Source: Hirsutella rhossiliensis (Eukaryota > Ascomycota > Sordariomycetes > Hypocreales > Ophiocordycipitaceae). Taken from it: a stretch of 64,000 bases of DNA. The notes beneath the pieces were generated by a model. It was not told the origin of the DNA, did no database searches, and worked only from the letters and a program-made list of their open reading frames with translations. A program made the translations under genes and the position numbers. The stretch's first letter is position 1, and the number at the start of each line of letters is the position of its first letter. Of the stretch, positions 37,100 through 51,136 are shown one piece after another. The stretch lies in NCBI RefSeq assembly GCF_020360975.1, contig NW_025408672.1:372001-436000 (forward strand), read 5' to 3'.

Positions 37100-40000
37100 T
37101 CTCTACTTATACTATTATACTTATATTACTATAACTACCCCCTTTACTTTACTTACTTTATAGTCTTAGCTTAGGCTACTATTAGTAGTTTATTAGTTTA
37201 TTATTCTTATTTACTAGTCTATATAAGGCCTTAAACTTATTAAGGGCTATAGCTCCTATAAACTTATATATAAGTTCTTATATTAGGTTAAGGTACTTAT
37301 ACTACTTTATATAAACCTCTTAGCGTTTTCCTTAGCTAACCTTTTTTTAGTATATATCCTATATCTCTTTAACCTTAAATTTATTATCTCCTTTTACTTT
37401 AATAGTAAGCGGTTAAGCGTTCGCTTCTTCTTATTTAAGTAGTAGGTTAAAGGAAGCTTAGTAAAGGAGGTTAACGTTAATCTTATTATAGAACCTTATT
37501 AAAAGATTATTAAGCTTTACTACTTATAGGCTAATAACCCTTTATATTATAAACTTTATATATAGCTAATCTAACTTCTTTTTTAGCTATACTAACCTAT
37601 AGTTATAAAGGTTAAGCTATACTTTATCTCTTACTATAAACCTATCTACTAACGCCTTAGTCTTATTAGCATACCGCTCTTAATCCTATACTAAGGCGGC
37701 TATTATAGATTAATAGTATTTTATAGGTTCTTATAGCTTCTATATAAATATAGAGGCGCGGCTCTCTAAGGACGAACTACTATATTACTTTACTACTATA
37801 TCTATAGTAAATAAGATTAAGGAGGGCGGCTTAAAGCTATACGTAGTAAAGAAAAGGGCTATCTTAATAAAGGCTTATAGTTTACTATTTAACGCGAGCT
37901 AGGCTATAGGAAGCTAGCGGTCTTAGTTTACTTAGTTATAGGCTACTACTACTTATAAATACGCCTACGCTTCTTAGTTAACCCTCTTAGGTCCCTTATT
38001 AGTCTATAAGTAATAGGGTATACTAAGTAGCTATATAATCTAAAGTAGCTAGTATAAGTACTACTAAAAGTAGTTAGTTTAGTTCGATCCTTTATTACTT
38101 ATAATAAAGGTTAGCTAGCTATATAAGTAAGCTTAGTATTATAGGAAGCGCTTTATATAAGCTTTTATATCTATAAATAGTATTAGCTTTAGTACTATTA
38201 ATTTACTAAGCTAGTCCTTAATTACTTATATATAGTAGTTACTACCTTTTATAAGTAAAAGGTCCGTTATAAAGTCTATCTATATATATATATAGAACCG
38301 GTTAAGTACTAAAAGCTACCTAAGTAGCCCCTTAAGCTATGCCCTTTAAATCTTAGTATAGCTATAGATATTATAGTTATAAAGGAAGTAGTAAATATAG
38401 TACTATAAGAGGGGCTAGTAAAAATCCCTCGCGAGCCCTACTACTATACCTTATTAACCTAGGTAGCCTATAATACTAAAGTTATAGATAAGCTAGACTA
38501 GCTTCTATTAGAGCTTATTTTATTTATCTAGCTCCGGCGGTCTATCTTTCTTCTTAGCTTCTATAGTATATAGCGCGCCTAGTACCTATAGTTTCCCCCG
38601 CTAACGTAAATGCCTTTATAGGTCGATATAATAGTTAGCTACTTATACTTTTAGCTTTAGCTTTAAATTAAGGCGTTAAGCGCTAGACTTAATAGCTCGG
38701 CGTACGCTCTTATAAGTATAGTCTAAAGATAATATCCTATCCTATAAGCGTTAAAGGACCTTATCTTAGAATACCTACGCTATATATACCCTTAGGCTAG
38801 TCTATCCCTCCTTACTAAGCTAAGGTAGAAGTATAAGGGAAAGCTTATCTATTAGTACTACGCCTCTTTTTATTAAGGAAGCTCTTATATAAGTCCGTAG
38901 CGCCTCTTATAGGATAAGCTATAGATCCTAGGCCTTAATATTTACTCTTATCGGCCGGTCTTAATCCCTCTAAGAAAGCGCGTTTAGGACTATAAAGTCC
39001 CGCCCTAGCTAGTACTTAATTAAGAAGTTAAAGTATAAGAGATACTTTACTTAGCGGGCTTACCGCTTTAAGAAGTACTAGCGGGTTATAAAGTACTTAA
39101 GGTTCCTATAGTCTATAAAAACCTTAAAGCTCTTATAGCTTTAGAGCTTTACTTACTATTACTTAAGGTAGCTAATAATCGCTAGTATCTCTTTATCGTA
39201 AATAGCGTAATTTTACTTTACTAGGGTTAGCTTATAAGAGTAGAACGCTACTAGTTACTTCTACTTATTTACTTCTTAAGAGAGCGTTCTTTTAAGTACC
39301 TAGCCGCTATAGTCCGCTTTAATTAATATAGACTAGTCGATATCCTACTAAAGTAGTACTAAGGCTTATAAGAATAGGTCCTTAAGTATATAAAACGCTC
39401 CTTCTTATATAAGCCCTTAATAAAAAGTAGTCTACTTCCTAGTAATCTTATTTAAGGGTATTATAATATAAGAGAAGCCCTTAATAAATATCTTATAATA
39501 GTTCGCGAACTTAAGGAAGCTCTATATACCTATTTATATAGTTAGGGCCGCTTAGTCTTAAATCGCCTAGATCTTTATAGGGTCTACCTATATACCTATG
39601 CCTATATAGATAATAAAGCCTAGGTACTTAACCTTCTAAACCCTAAATTTATACTTATTTAAGTTAAGGTAGAGCCTATAAAGTTAGAGGCGCTCTAAGA
39701 CCTTTTATACTTTCCTTATATAGTCCTTATAAGAGCCGCTTATATAGATAAGGATATTATCTATATATATAAAAGCGAACTTATTAAGGAAGTCCTAAAG
39801 TATATTATTAATATAATACTAAAAGGGAGCGGGCGCTCTTAAGAAGCTAAAGGGCGTTATAAGCTACTTAAATAAGCTATAGTATATATAAAACGCTGTC
39901 TTTTACTTATTACCTTTTAAGATCTATACTTTATAGAACGCTTATTTTATATCTAGCTTTATAAACTACTTTACCTTTATAAGGTTATAAAGCGTATCTA

Positions 40001-42180
40001 AGATTAAAGGTAAAAGGTAGTAGTCTAGCCTTATAATTATATTTAGAGCCCTATAGTTATAATAAAACTATATCCTACCCCTTAGTTTATATATAAATAA
40101 GACTAGCGCTCTTATCTTAGAGCTACTTACTTAAATAAAACCCTTATCTAAGAGGTCCCTTAGCGTCTTCTTTAATACTAATAGCTCTATATATAATATA
40201 CTATATAGCGGTCTAAATAGTATAGGTAGTTCCTACCCCTTCTTATTAGTATAAAGTACGAATATATAGTTTACCCTTAGCTTATATAGGTTAAGCTTAT
40301 TTACTTCCTAAGACTTAAATAGTAGTAGGAGGTTATAAAAGCGCTTTAGTATTTACTACTATAGTTAAGAGGGCGACTTTAGCTTCTTTATTTAAAGGGC
40401 CTTATTAATATCCGCTAAGCTAACTATATAGACCGCTATATTAGCTGCTACCTAGCCTTCCTTCCGCTCTACCTATTATATAGTTCCTATAAAAATAAAA
40501 GTAAGGAATTTTTAGGCTAAGTATAAAGCTTATATACTTAGTTTAACGCTTATAAAACTATTATTATAGCGGACCTACTATTATATAGGCCTAAACTATA
40601 GCTTCTTTTAGTATAAAACTAAGTATAACTCTATATATAATAACTAAGGTTTCCTAAGGATTAAGGGAAACTTTAGTTAAGGGATTATATAGGCTATAAT
40701 AAGCTTATAGTAATCGTCGACCTTTATAGCTAGCTATATAATACCCTTAATTACTATACCTTCTATTACGCTTAAGGCGCCCTTTACTTACCTTAGGGCG
40801 ATCTTCTTTACTAGTACTTATATCTCTTATATAAGCGCCTTATTAACTATAGTATAGTACTAGTAGCCCTTATCTATAAGGGCGACGATAAGTAAGAAGT
40901 TATTAATTATAACCTATATTAAAGTAAGCTCCTCTTTTATATAAGCGGATAATTCCTTTTTTTTTTTTACTAGTACTAGTAATTAAAGCTCTAGAGCCTA
41001 TCTTTACTTTAGAGCTACTCTTTTTCCTTTATACTTAGGGGCGTAAAGTCCTCTTTATCGTCTAAGGAAAGGAGCGGTTCTATCTTCGCTACTCGAACTA
41101 CTATAGGCTATTTAGCTAAAAGGAAGGGGCATTTTAATATAAAGTATATAGACGCGCTATAATATAAGTAGCGGCCGTTAGCCTTCTTTTTCCTAATTTC
41201 CTTACTTATTACTTACTTCGCCCGCTACTTAAAGTATAAGATAGTATAAGGGATATTTAATAATAACTTCCTACCGCGTTTAGCTCGGTCTATATAAGTA
41301 GCCGATATTAAGGTATCTTTATTAGTATCGATAGTTCGCTATTCCTCTTATAAAAGGGCGGTAATCTTATTACCGCTATATAGTATACGCTTATAAAGCT
41401 TTTAAAAACGCAGCGTCTACTTATAGCCCTATACTACCTTTATTAACCGGCTTATATACTTACTATAGTTAGTAAGTATAATTATAAGGATAAGTAGCTC
41501 TTATAGAGCTAGTATAATTAAGTTCTATAGCTATATAAGCTTCGCGCTATCTTCCTATACTATAGTTCCTACCGCCTATAAGAGCGTCTCTTTAAGGTTA
41601 AAGAGGAATTCGCTAAAGGTCTACCCGTCCCTCTACCTAAGGGTCTATAGCCTATCCTACGCTTTCTCCTACTTATATACGTTGCCGAACGTATATATAA
41701 GGTATTAAAAGAAGTCCTATAGGTCGCGTTTGCCCCTAGGGCCGCCCTTATCTTAGAATCTAAAGATCCGCTATATCTAGGGCTCTAGTAGCGTATAGAG
41801 AAGCAAATACTATACTATATCGCGATAACTATTTAGGCCCTATTTATTATTTATTATAAACTTTATTTATAGCTAGCTAAGAAAGAAGTAAAAGGACTTA
41901 GGCTTACTATCCTAAGTTAGCTAAGAAAGCAGCTTCTATATTAGTAGTACCGCTACTATAACTAGTATTATAGAGGTTATAGGGGTTAACGCTAGTCTTA
42001 TAAATAGCTCCCTTAGTATAGCGAGAACCTTATTCTTCTTACTAGCTATCGCGCTTTTAATCGCTTCTAAGATAGCTATAATACTTCCTATCTACCTAAG
42101 GGGTAGCGGGGTGCTCCCTTAAGGAAGCGGTACCCTTTCTAAGGAGATATCTATTAGATCTATTAGTTAATAGCTTATAC
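37100..42180 (-). pseudogene. gypsy-1 copy C gag-pol-chromodomain (RIP-mutated)
   Basis: The minus strand holds the same polyprotein as copy B, uninterrupted. Gag is at about 41,000-42,100, protease near 40,650-40,950, and RT at about 39,500-40,250, with its catalytic box at 39,756-39,767 reading Y-I-D-N. RNase H is near 39,000-39,320, integrase at about 37,700-38,700, and chromodomain near 37,150-37,350. RIP-type stops occur throughout. Confidence 0.82.
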
Positions 42181-42367
42181 TATTATAGAGTAAGTAAAGG
42201 CGTATATATAGGTACCGTTCGTAGGATAATATTAATAAGCTATATAGAGCTCTTTTATACGTAGCTAGCCTATATATATATATATAGGATCCGGCCCTCT
42301 ATATATAACTTATATAGCTTAGGCTATAGCTTAATCCTATAACCTATAATAGTTAAAGACTCTTATA
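42181..42367 (-). repeat. gypsy-1 copy C 5' LTR
   Basis: 187-bp direct copy of 35,384-35,570, followed by target duplication ctaag and the rest of the copia-1 LTR. Confidence 0.86.
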
Positions 42368-43039
42368 CTAAGAAGCTAAAAATACTTATTATAAAAAAAG
42401 AAAGAAGACGCTAAAAGGAGGTATAGAAAAGAAGGTAGGGGTATAAAGGGAAGTAAAAGTAGTAATAGCTTTTTATAGAGGTAGCGAGAGATAAGATAGA
42501 TATACTAATAATAGTTAGAAAGGAAGGGAAAAATCGGTAAAAAGCTTAGTAGTTAAAAGGATATTAGTAGCTTCTTTAAGTAAGATCTTCTTTATTAATT
42601 AAGATACTAAATAAGTTTAAAGAAGGTTATTAAATAAAGGAAAAGAGGATAATTAAGGCAATATAATAATTACTCTCTTATTATAATTACTACCCTTATA
42701 AGAATTAAATATTTCTACCTTACCTTTTACTTTTACTTTTACTATTATATATTTTATATATACTTCTTATTTCTCTCTTTACGAGAATAATAGTATATAT
42801 AGCTATACTATATAAATTTTAAAATATATACCTTAGATATAATATTACTATAAGTACTCTTTTATAGCTACTCCTTACTAGCTACCTTATCTTCCTATTT
42901 ATATTTGCCTTACTATATAAGTCTTTAGTACTTAATAAGGCTAGCGCTATTAGTTATTTAATAGATAATATAGCGCGTAACGTACCGCTTATTATTCTCG
43001 CTTTACTATTTTACCTATCCTTAACTATAGGGCTACTAT

Positions 43040-43698
43040 AGCTCTAGTAAAATTATATAATTAACTATTAACCGTTAACTAGAAAACGCTTATACTACCG
43101 ATTAACGCTATATACCCTACGTATATAAAGGAGTTACTTTCTAAGGTTACTTTATAGTAGGGCTAATACGATTCTAACTAACTATAATAATACCTAAGAT
43201 AGCCGGCGTAAGATTCTAATATATTATAACCGCGACCTAGTATAAGGGCGGACTAGCTATAAAAAAGGGGAGGGTTTTCCTTTAAGTACTTTAGTTTTTC
43301 CCTCTTATTTTACGTCGAAGTTCTAAATACCTTTAAATAGGTTACTAGTATAATCTTAATAATAATAATAATAATAATAGGAACTTAGGGTTTTTTTAGT
43401 ATTAGCTTATTACTTTTCCTTTATTACTAGCGAAGGTATTATCTAATTATTTATTTCCTAGTAAGCCTATTACTTTATTAAGTTCTTAACTTTAGCTATT
43501 AAAGTAGTTACTACTTTAACTATTAAATCCCTAGATTTTATTTTTTCTAAATAATACTATTATCCTCTAAGTATTCTTAGCTTTATAAAAGCTACTTATT
43601 ACTATATAAATAAAATAAAATAATAAGTTTACGCCCTAAAAACTAGTTTTAATAGGGATAAGGGTATATACCTAAAGTATATATAGTATACTACTAAG
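43040..43698 (-). repeat. repeat F, left copy, distal part
   Basis: 43,045-43,380 is the reverse complement of 56,185-56,530, including a (taa)n run at about 43,353-43,378. The segment 43,381-43,690 has no partner in the right copy, which appears deleted there. Heavily RIP-mutated. The stretch 42,787-43,039 to its left shows nothing I can assign. Read on the minus strand it may be coding, but I could not settle frame or family. Confidence 0.6.
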
Positions 43699-46600
43699 GA
43701 TTAATAGAGTAATTAACTATATAATTATCTAATTATTAGTCTTATATATATCTCTAAGGGGCTTAGGTTATTAATATAAGTCTTAGAGATTTCTTTACTT
43801 TATACTTCTTTATCTTTATTAAAGTCGCGTAACTAATAGCCTTTACTTTAAAAGGGAAAAATTAAAATTAAAATTAACTATAATTAAGGAAGATACTTAA
43901 TTAAATAATTAAGGTCTTTATAAAGCCTTTAAGTATACTTAGAAGGAAGTTAAATAAGGAGTACTAAGGGTCTTATCTTTTTAATAGGCTAATATCTATA
44001 AGGGTATAATCTTACCTATTAAAATACCTTTTAATTTACTTTCTTATAATTATAAGTAGTAGGCTTAGCTAGTAAGGGCCTATTAAAGCCTTTTAATCTT
44101 ATATTAAAAGCTATAAGCTTATAATCTAAGCTTATAGCTTCTAAGAAGTAGAAGTTAGCTTAGGTTAGCTATTTAAGTTAGCCTACCTAAAGTCTAGTAT
44201 ACTTTAATACTAGTACTCTTTATAATACTAAGGTAGGTATATTTTAATAGTAACTAAAGCTATATTTTAATATTATAATAGTTAATTATATTGTTTTCTA
44301 GCTATTTAAGCTACTAGCTACTATATAGAGCTTTAAAATCTATATCTTTATTAGCTATAGTAATAATAGCTAGCTTAAGTATACGCTTAAGCTACTACCT
44401 TTTCTTAATAACTTAATTAATTTATATAAATTAGCTATTAAGATCTTATAAAACCTTTTTCTATTTTTAAGGCTATAGATAATATAATTAATACTTAAGC
44501 TATTATATTTAAAGCTAGGTAGCTATAAGCTACTAACTTTAATTATTAAGGGCGCGGCTAACTTTACTAAAGAGTAGTCGGATTATACGGTTAACTTAGC
44601 TATGATTTTCTAGCCCTATAACGAAGTAGCGAACTTCTTATAATTATTAAAGCGTTTTAAGGGTATCGTTATTAGCTAAGGAGCTAATATTCTTCCTTTT
44701 TAATAGGGTTAATAGTATTAATAGCTATAGTAAGATTAAGCGGTTTAATAAGGGCTTTACTATATTAACTAGCTATAAACTAAACCTAGGTTAACCTCCC
44801 TTAATATTCTTTTTAGTTAGGCTAGCTTACTAGGCTTTATAGTAAATATAAAGGAAGGTAGCCTTATTAATTAGCGCTATATCGTCGAAAGATATAATTT
44901 TCTTAAGTTAACGTTAGTATATAGCCTTAATAGGTAAGAAAACTAAGATATTAAGTAGTTAAGGGATATATAAGGAGTATAATAATAAGAAAAGAAGATA
45001 TATACTATTATAGAAGTATTTTTATATAAAATTATTAGGCTAATAACTCTTATAGCCGCTAATAATAAAAATAGTATTACTTTACTTATATTCTTTTATT
45101 TAAGGGATAAAAACCTACTTTAGCTATTAAATAGTAATAGTATTACTTATCTAGCCCTTTAAAGGGGTAATAAAGTCCTAATCTAATAGAAAATTAAGTT
45201 TATTAAGGAACTATTAGTATTAAAGGTCTTAACCCTTAAAAACTATAAGGGGAGTTAAGGCCTAGCTTTATAGTAGAAACGTATTCGACTATTATAGTTT
45301 AATAACGCGATCTTAGCTACTTTTAAAAAGTCTCTTACTTTTCTAAGCTCCCTAGTACTAGACTATTAAAGCTAAGGCCCTTAAGGATACTTATTTTATT
45401 TATATTAAAGTAGGACTCTAGTAAGATTGCCTATATAGCTAGTAGCTTAAGAAATTAAAACTATTCCTTAATATAGGCTATAAAAGCGCTATTAATATAA
45501 GTAAAATCGAGAGATCTACTTTTAATAGCATTAATCTCTAGGTTCTAAGATAAAAAGCCCGAAATCTACTACTTCCTAAGTAGATAGGTATCGCCGCCGG
45601 CCTTAATAATATAGCTAGCGAATTCCTTAACCTAATAATATATTAAAGGTAGCCTAAGGGCGGCCTAGGTAAGAACCTAGTCGGTAAGGTGTTTTTCCTA
45701 CTCTTAGCTAAGCGTTTAATATACCTCTTTTACCTCCTTAATAAGTAGAGCCCTTTTAAGATATATATAGAGGGTCCCTCTTAGAATATACTACTTTTAA
45801 GTAGTATAAAGCTAAGGCATCTTATTTTTAATAGATTTAAGTACTTCTTAGAGCTAGCTTTTAGTATACTTAGAAAGCTAAGGTATTACTAGTATAAATA
45901 GTATTTATTTTATAATTATAAGGTAAGAGATATATAAGAAAACGCGGTTATAATATAATATATTTAACGAGGTAATAGTATTATAGAAACTACTAGTATT
46001 AGGGTATACTAAACTTTAGGTAAGCTAACTTAAAAGGGCTATAAAAAGTAAGGTCTATAACTAAGGCCCCTTTTAAGCCTTTTATTTAATAGGTGCCTTT
46101 TATAGCTACCTTAAGGTCTATTAGTAAGGAATCCTTATAGTAGTCGAGCTAGCTAATAAGGGCTTCTACCTTATAGGCCTTAAGGGGTTCTATAAAAGGT
46201 TTTTAATAAAGGTAGTATAAGTTAAAGTCCCTTATTAATAAGAAGGGCTATTATAAGGGTTAGGCTATTAGTAATAGCCTTTTTATTATAAGGGGTCGTT
46301 ACTAGCTTTTACTAGCTAAAGCCCCTTTAATTTCTTTTTTATTATATAAGTTAATAAAGGTAAATCGTTTAATATATTTTACCTTTATAGCCTATATATT
46401 AAGGTTATAAAAGAAGTTAAAGCTAGGGCTAGCTTCTATCTAAGCTTCCTTCCTCTTATAAGCTATAACCCTAGGCCTCTTAATAAGTTTAAGAAAGTTA
46501 GTAAAAGGGATAAGGGTTATAATATTATAGGCTAGATACTATATAGGGATATAGCTATTATTAATCTTATAAAAGTAAGGCTCTTATAATAAGATAAGGT

Positions 46601-49600
46601 CCGCTCTTATTTCTAAGGCTTACTTTAAGATTAATAGGTTAGCTATTTCTTACTTATTAATATTATACTATATAATACTAATAAGGTAATAGTTAAGCTT
46701 AAGGGGCCTAAGGGGCCTTAAGGGCCCTATAAGTATAAAGGGGCTAGGGCTATTAAGTATTAGTTATTCCCTTATAAACTCTATATTATACCTTATTAGG
46801 TATAAGGTATTTTCCTTTATAGTTATAGTATTAGACCTTAAAGTAAGAGTAGCTTTAGCTAGCCTTATAGGTAGGGTAATTATAAGTCCTTAGTTAAGTA
46901 CCTTTCTAGGTAAAGGTATACTTAATAGGCTACTAGTAGGTCTAGGGGTTAAAACTAAAGGAAAGGCACTTATAGTACTATATATATATAGTATATTCCT
47001 TATAGGCCTTAACTTAAATTTATAGACCTACTATATAAAGGCCTTTTTTTTAGTATTTAGCCCTTATAGCCTTTAAAGGGACTATAAAGATAATAGATCT
47101 TACTTTCTATATTAAGCCTAGGGTGCCTAGCTACTTAGGCTACCTTAAAATATCGATCCTATTAAAGGCTTTAGCTTTTATAGTAAAGATATTAAGGATA
47201 GGGGTCTCTAAGAAGTTAGGAACGCTTTAAGCTACTAGCTTAGTCTAGCTAGTAAGAATTCGGCTAATTTAATAGGTAGCTACTTAAGGTATAAGTACTA
47301 CTTCTCTTATTACTTTTAAAGCTTCTTTACTATATATAGAGTCTTTATTATTATAACTATATTACCTTTATTTAAAGTTAATAAAGCTAATATAGCTAGT
47401 TCCCTTATAGCCTTATTAAGCTTATTATAAAGAGCAATAAGGTTAATAGTTAACGTTAGTAATCCCTTTCTTAGCTTTAAGATAAGTTAAAAGTCCTCTT
47501 TTACGTTCCTCTTAGCTAAGGCCTTAGCTAGGGTCTTAAGCGCTTTCTTTATAGTAACCTTAGCCTATAAGCTTACTTTAAGGTTTCCTTAAGTAGCTTT
47601 AAGCTACTAAGCCCTAGGCTATATAGGTAGTAAGGGCATAGTTAAGTAGGACTAGCTAGAGCTAAAGGACCCTAAGATTAGGAGGGCTATTTTTAGCTCT
47701 TTTAATAAGAAAGCCTCTAGCCCGGACTCCCTTAGCTTCCTCCCTATCTAATACGCGTATAAGGCTATCCCTATAGTCTTTAATAGGGCCTATAAAGCTC
47801 TATTTAACTAAGGATACTACCTTAAGGTATAAAAGGAAGCTATAGGAATTATACTTGCTAAGTAAAATAAGCTAGACTATACTATCCCTAAGGCCTATAG
47901 GGTTATAGGTTTACTTAACTACTTAGGAAAGGTCCTCGAAAAGCTATATACTACCCGGCTAAGCTATTTAGCTAATATAGCTAGGCTTCTAAACCCTATA
48001 TAGCTAAGGGGATAAAAATAGCGGTTAGCTATAGAAACGGCCTTCCTCCTTCTATACTATATCTAAAAGAAGCGGGAGTCTAATAAGAAGGCTATTACTA
48101 GTACCCTTTTATTAGATATAAAGGGCGCCTTTAATTTCGTATCGAAGGAATAGCTTATAAGGGTCCTAAGGGAATTAAACCTCCCTAAGGCCCTTATAAG
48201 CTAGGTAGACTACTTCCTTACCGAAAGGAAGATCTAGCTAGCCTTCGAGGGGAAAGTCTAGCCCCTTATAGACCTAGTAATAAGGGTGCCCTAAGGGTCC
48301 TCTATTAGCCCTATTTTATTCCTCTTATATATAAGGGGGATACTAGCGGCTAAGGGATACTAGCTATCTTATATAAATAACTTTAGTATCTCTATAACAT
48401 TAACCTTAGCTAAGAAGAACGTTTAGTAGCTAGAAGTAATAGCTGCTAACCTATTCGAATAAGCTAAAGACTAAGGGGTCTACTTCGACCCCTTAAAGAT
48501 AGAACTTATCTACTTTAGTAGGCAACGGCAGCTTATTTTAAAGGGTATAATAGTAGGAGGCCTATTTTTTAAAGCAAAGCCCTTAATATAGTAGCTAGGG
48601 GTCTTCTTTAATCCTAAGCTCCTATTTAAATAATATATCGAGAAAAAGGTAGCATCCGTATAAGCTACTTTTAAAGGACTATCCCGCCTAACCTCTACGT
48701 AAAAAGGCCTATTATTTAGAGCCTCTAAATAGCTCTACTAAGCCTATATAACCTCTATAGTAGACTATAGGGCCTAACTTTAGTATAGGGGGCCTAAGAT
48801 CCCTAAGAGCCTTATAAAGCCTTTTTAAAGGCTATAAAACTAGGCTCTTTTAAAGGTCTTAGGGGCCTTTAAGGATCCCCTATTAAGGCTTTAGAAGCTA
48901 AAGCGGCCCTGCCGCTACTAGAGGTACGATTTAAAAGGGTATGCCTCTCCTACGCCCTTTAGACCCTATACTTCTTACCTAGTTACCCTATAAGGCAGGC
49001 TTACGACCTAGCTATACGGGATAACCTCGCTAACTCGGGCTCTAACCTAGGGGCCCTAAGCTATATTAGGCTATATATATAGCTATTTTACCTCCTTAAA
49101 GGCCTAGTAGCCCTTATAGGACCTAATTATAACTTAGAAAGAAAGAAAGCTAGCTAGGAGCCCCTATAGGCCCTAGAGCCTAAGGCCTTTATTATAATAA
49201 TAGAGGCCCCTAAGCCCTTAGCTAAGAAGTAATACTAATGCCTCTTAGCTAGCCTAGCTAGCTTAAAAGACTTTAGGTTATAGCCCCTAGCCTTCTATAC
49301 TAACGGCTCTAAGGGGTGCCCTAAGGGGTCCCTTATAAAGACTAACGCTTACTCTTTCTACGAAATAGGCCTAGAAAATAAGCTTATTAAGGCGTACTAC
49401 GAGAACCTAGGGCCCTTAATCGAAGTAGCTAACGTAGAGCTATTCGCGATACTAAGGGTCTTAGAGGACCTAGCTAAGAGGCCTTAGCCCTTAAAGCTTA
49501 GCCCTCTTAACCCCCTTATAGATACCTATATCTTTATAGATAGCTAAGCCGCTATAAAGAAGGTTATAGGTTTCTTAGACCTAGCTATAGATATTACCTT

Positions 49601-50156
49601 AGCCTAGAAAAGGACCTTATAGGGAGGCCTAGGCCGACCCTCTTAGCCTTCTACTAGCTCCTCTTTAAGGCCGGCTTCTTATTTTCCTTCTTAAAAAGGA
49701 CTAATAAGGTAGACCGAGATAACTACCGCTACGGCTAAGGAAGGCATACGGCTAGGCACCTTATCCTAAGGTGCCCGAACTATAGGAGGGAAAGAGAGGT
49801 CCTTTACTAGACCTCTAAGAGACGGAAGGGGGCCCTTAGCCTACCTATTCTCTATAGCTCTAAGGAAGGAAGGGAAGCCCTTTTAACCTTCTTAGCTAAA
49901 ATAGAGATAGGGATAGCTAAGTAGCTCGAAAAGGAGTAACCTAGGGGCCCTAGGGCCCTTAAGGGGGAAAATCACCGCGCGGGAGGAACTAGACTAACCT
50001 TTCCTTTATTATTGCCTTTATAGCTACCCTTTCCTTAATTAGTTATAAGCCCCCGGGCTCTATAGCTAGCTAGGACTACTAATAGGGGCCTAGGCCCTTA
50101 CTAGCCTCGCTATAGCCCTAGAGGCTATATATAAGTAATAATATAAAAAAAAAAAA
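43699..50156 (+). mobile_element. LINE-2, non-LTR retrotransposon with RNase H (RIP-mutated)
   Basis: The plus strand has a LINE RT at about 47,850-48,700. Motifs include G-L-L-N-Y-L-G-K near 47,910, L-D-I-K-G-A-F at about 48,114-48,134, and a catalytic box at 48,370-48,381 now reading Y-I-N-N. A C-terminal RNase H domain follows at about 49,280-49,620, with T-N-G-S for the family's TDGS, E-L-F-A-I near 49,437, and F-I-D-S near 49,535. The element ends in an A-run (about 50,145-50,156). ctactaag occurs at 43,691-43,698 and again right after the A-run (50,157-50,164), a possible target duplication that would set the 5' end and a length of 6.46 kb. First-ORF and endonuclease regions were not resolved. 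Confidence 0.7.
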
Positions 50157-50945
50157 CTACTAAGCGGCCTTAGGCTAGTATAAGGGCTATTATAAGGGCT
50201 ATTAGTAGTCTAGGGTCCTTATAGCTATCTTCTTAAGCCTTTTTATAAGGGTTATATAAAAGGTTTTAATTTTTTAGGCTTCCTTAAGGGCCTAGGTAGC
50301 CTACTAAAGGAACCCTTAAGCTTAGTCCTTAGGGAAAAGGTACTAAGGCCGGGGCTAGGTCTACTATAAGTATTAAAATATAGGTCGGATAAGTATAAAA
50401 CTAATAAGGCTACTAAGAGTAGCTCTCTTTTACTCCTTTACCTACTTTAAGGGCTAGTTAGGCTAGATATAGCTAGCCTAAGGTAGGGCTAGGCTAGGCT
50501 TAAAAAGGCTAGTATTTAGTATAAGCTAAGTATTATCTTCTATCTTAATATCCTTTAAGTCTTAGTATTAAGTCCTAGGCCTTTCTTTTAAGGTCCTTAA
50601 AAGGCATTAGCCTTTTAAAGCTTCTACTAAGCGGGCCCTAGCTTCTAAGGTACCTATTTCGACCCTTAGGTTAAGGGGGTTAAAGTTAAGGGGCCTCCTT
50701 GGGGGTCTAGGCTAGGGTCTAAGTTGGGGCATATACCCTTAGTTAGCGAGGGCGGGGAAGAGTTTTCTGCCTATATAGGGGAGAACCTCGCTTAATTCGC
50801 AATCTTTAGTAGTATATTACGCACCCGCTAGTAGCTATACGAGGCTGCACTTAAGGGGGCGTAATACGCTATTCGCGACGGTTCTAGGCGTATGCTTTTT
50901 TCGTGTTTTACGCTTGGTTTCGAAAAGTTAGCCGAGAAGACGTAA
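50157..50945 (-). repeat. repeat F, left copy, proximal part (inverted-repeat arm)
   Basis: 50,525-50,945 is the reverse complement of 55,749-56,180. 50,157-50,524 has no partner on the right. Read outward (minus strand) it starts at the island edge with a non-coding lead. At about 50,530-50,680 comes a stretch readable as a Leu/Glu/Lys-rich helix in both copies. The outer part is fully RIP-mutated. The inner 150 bp (gttttctgcc, ggctgcactt) keep several CpA and TpG. Confidence 0.75.
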
Positions 50946-51136
50946 TAATGTGTTAATTACGGCTGTGATGTCCTGCTTGGGTAAGGCGCGCTGGAGAGCG
51001 AGCGGGAGTCATAACAAGCGTGTGGTGCGCACTCCTGTTCACCCTTAGATCTTGCCTGCTCATATCTATCATGCAGCTCGCGCTGCACGGTGGTTTATGG
51101 ACTGCAAGCTATTCTCTACAACATAACTCGGGGAAT

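Larger units (their letters stand above)
35384..42367 (-). mobile_element. gypsy-1 copy C, complete chromovirus
   Basis: This 6,984-bp minus-strand element has 187-bp LTRs at 35,384-35,570 and 42,181-42,367. It lies inside a copia-1 LTR with 5-bp target duplication ttaag/ctaag. It has no large insertion, so it is the best reference for the gypsy-1 family here. In element order: gag, protease, RT, RNase H, integrase, chromodomain, opposing ORF, 3' non-coding part, 3' LTR. Confidence 0.88.
35321..42786 (+). repeat. copia-1 3' LTR split by gypsy-1 copy C
   Basis: The LTR is in two pieces, 35,321-35,383 and 42,373-42,786. Together they give 477 bp, the normal LTR length. The break corresponds to the site ctagg in the intact LTR at 57,463-57,939. 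It reads ttaag (35,379-35,383) and ctaag (42,368-42,372) on the two sides of gypsy-1 C. Confidence 0.82.
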
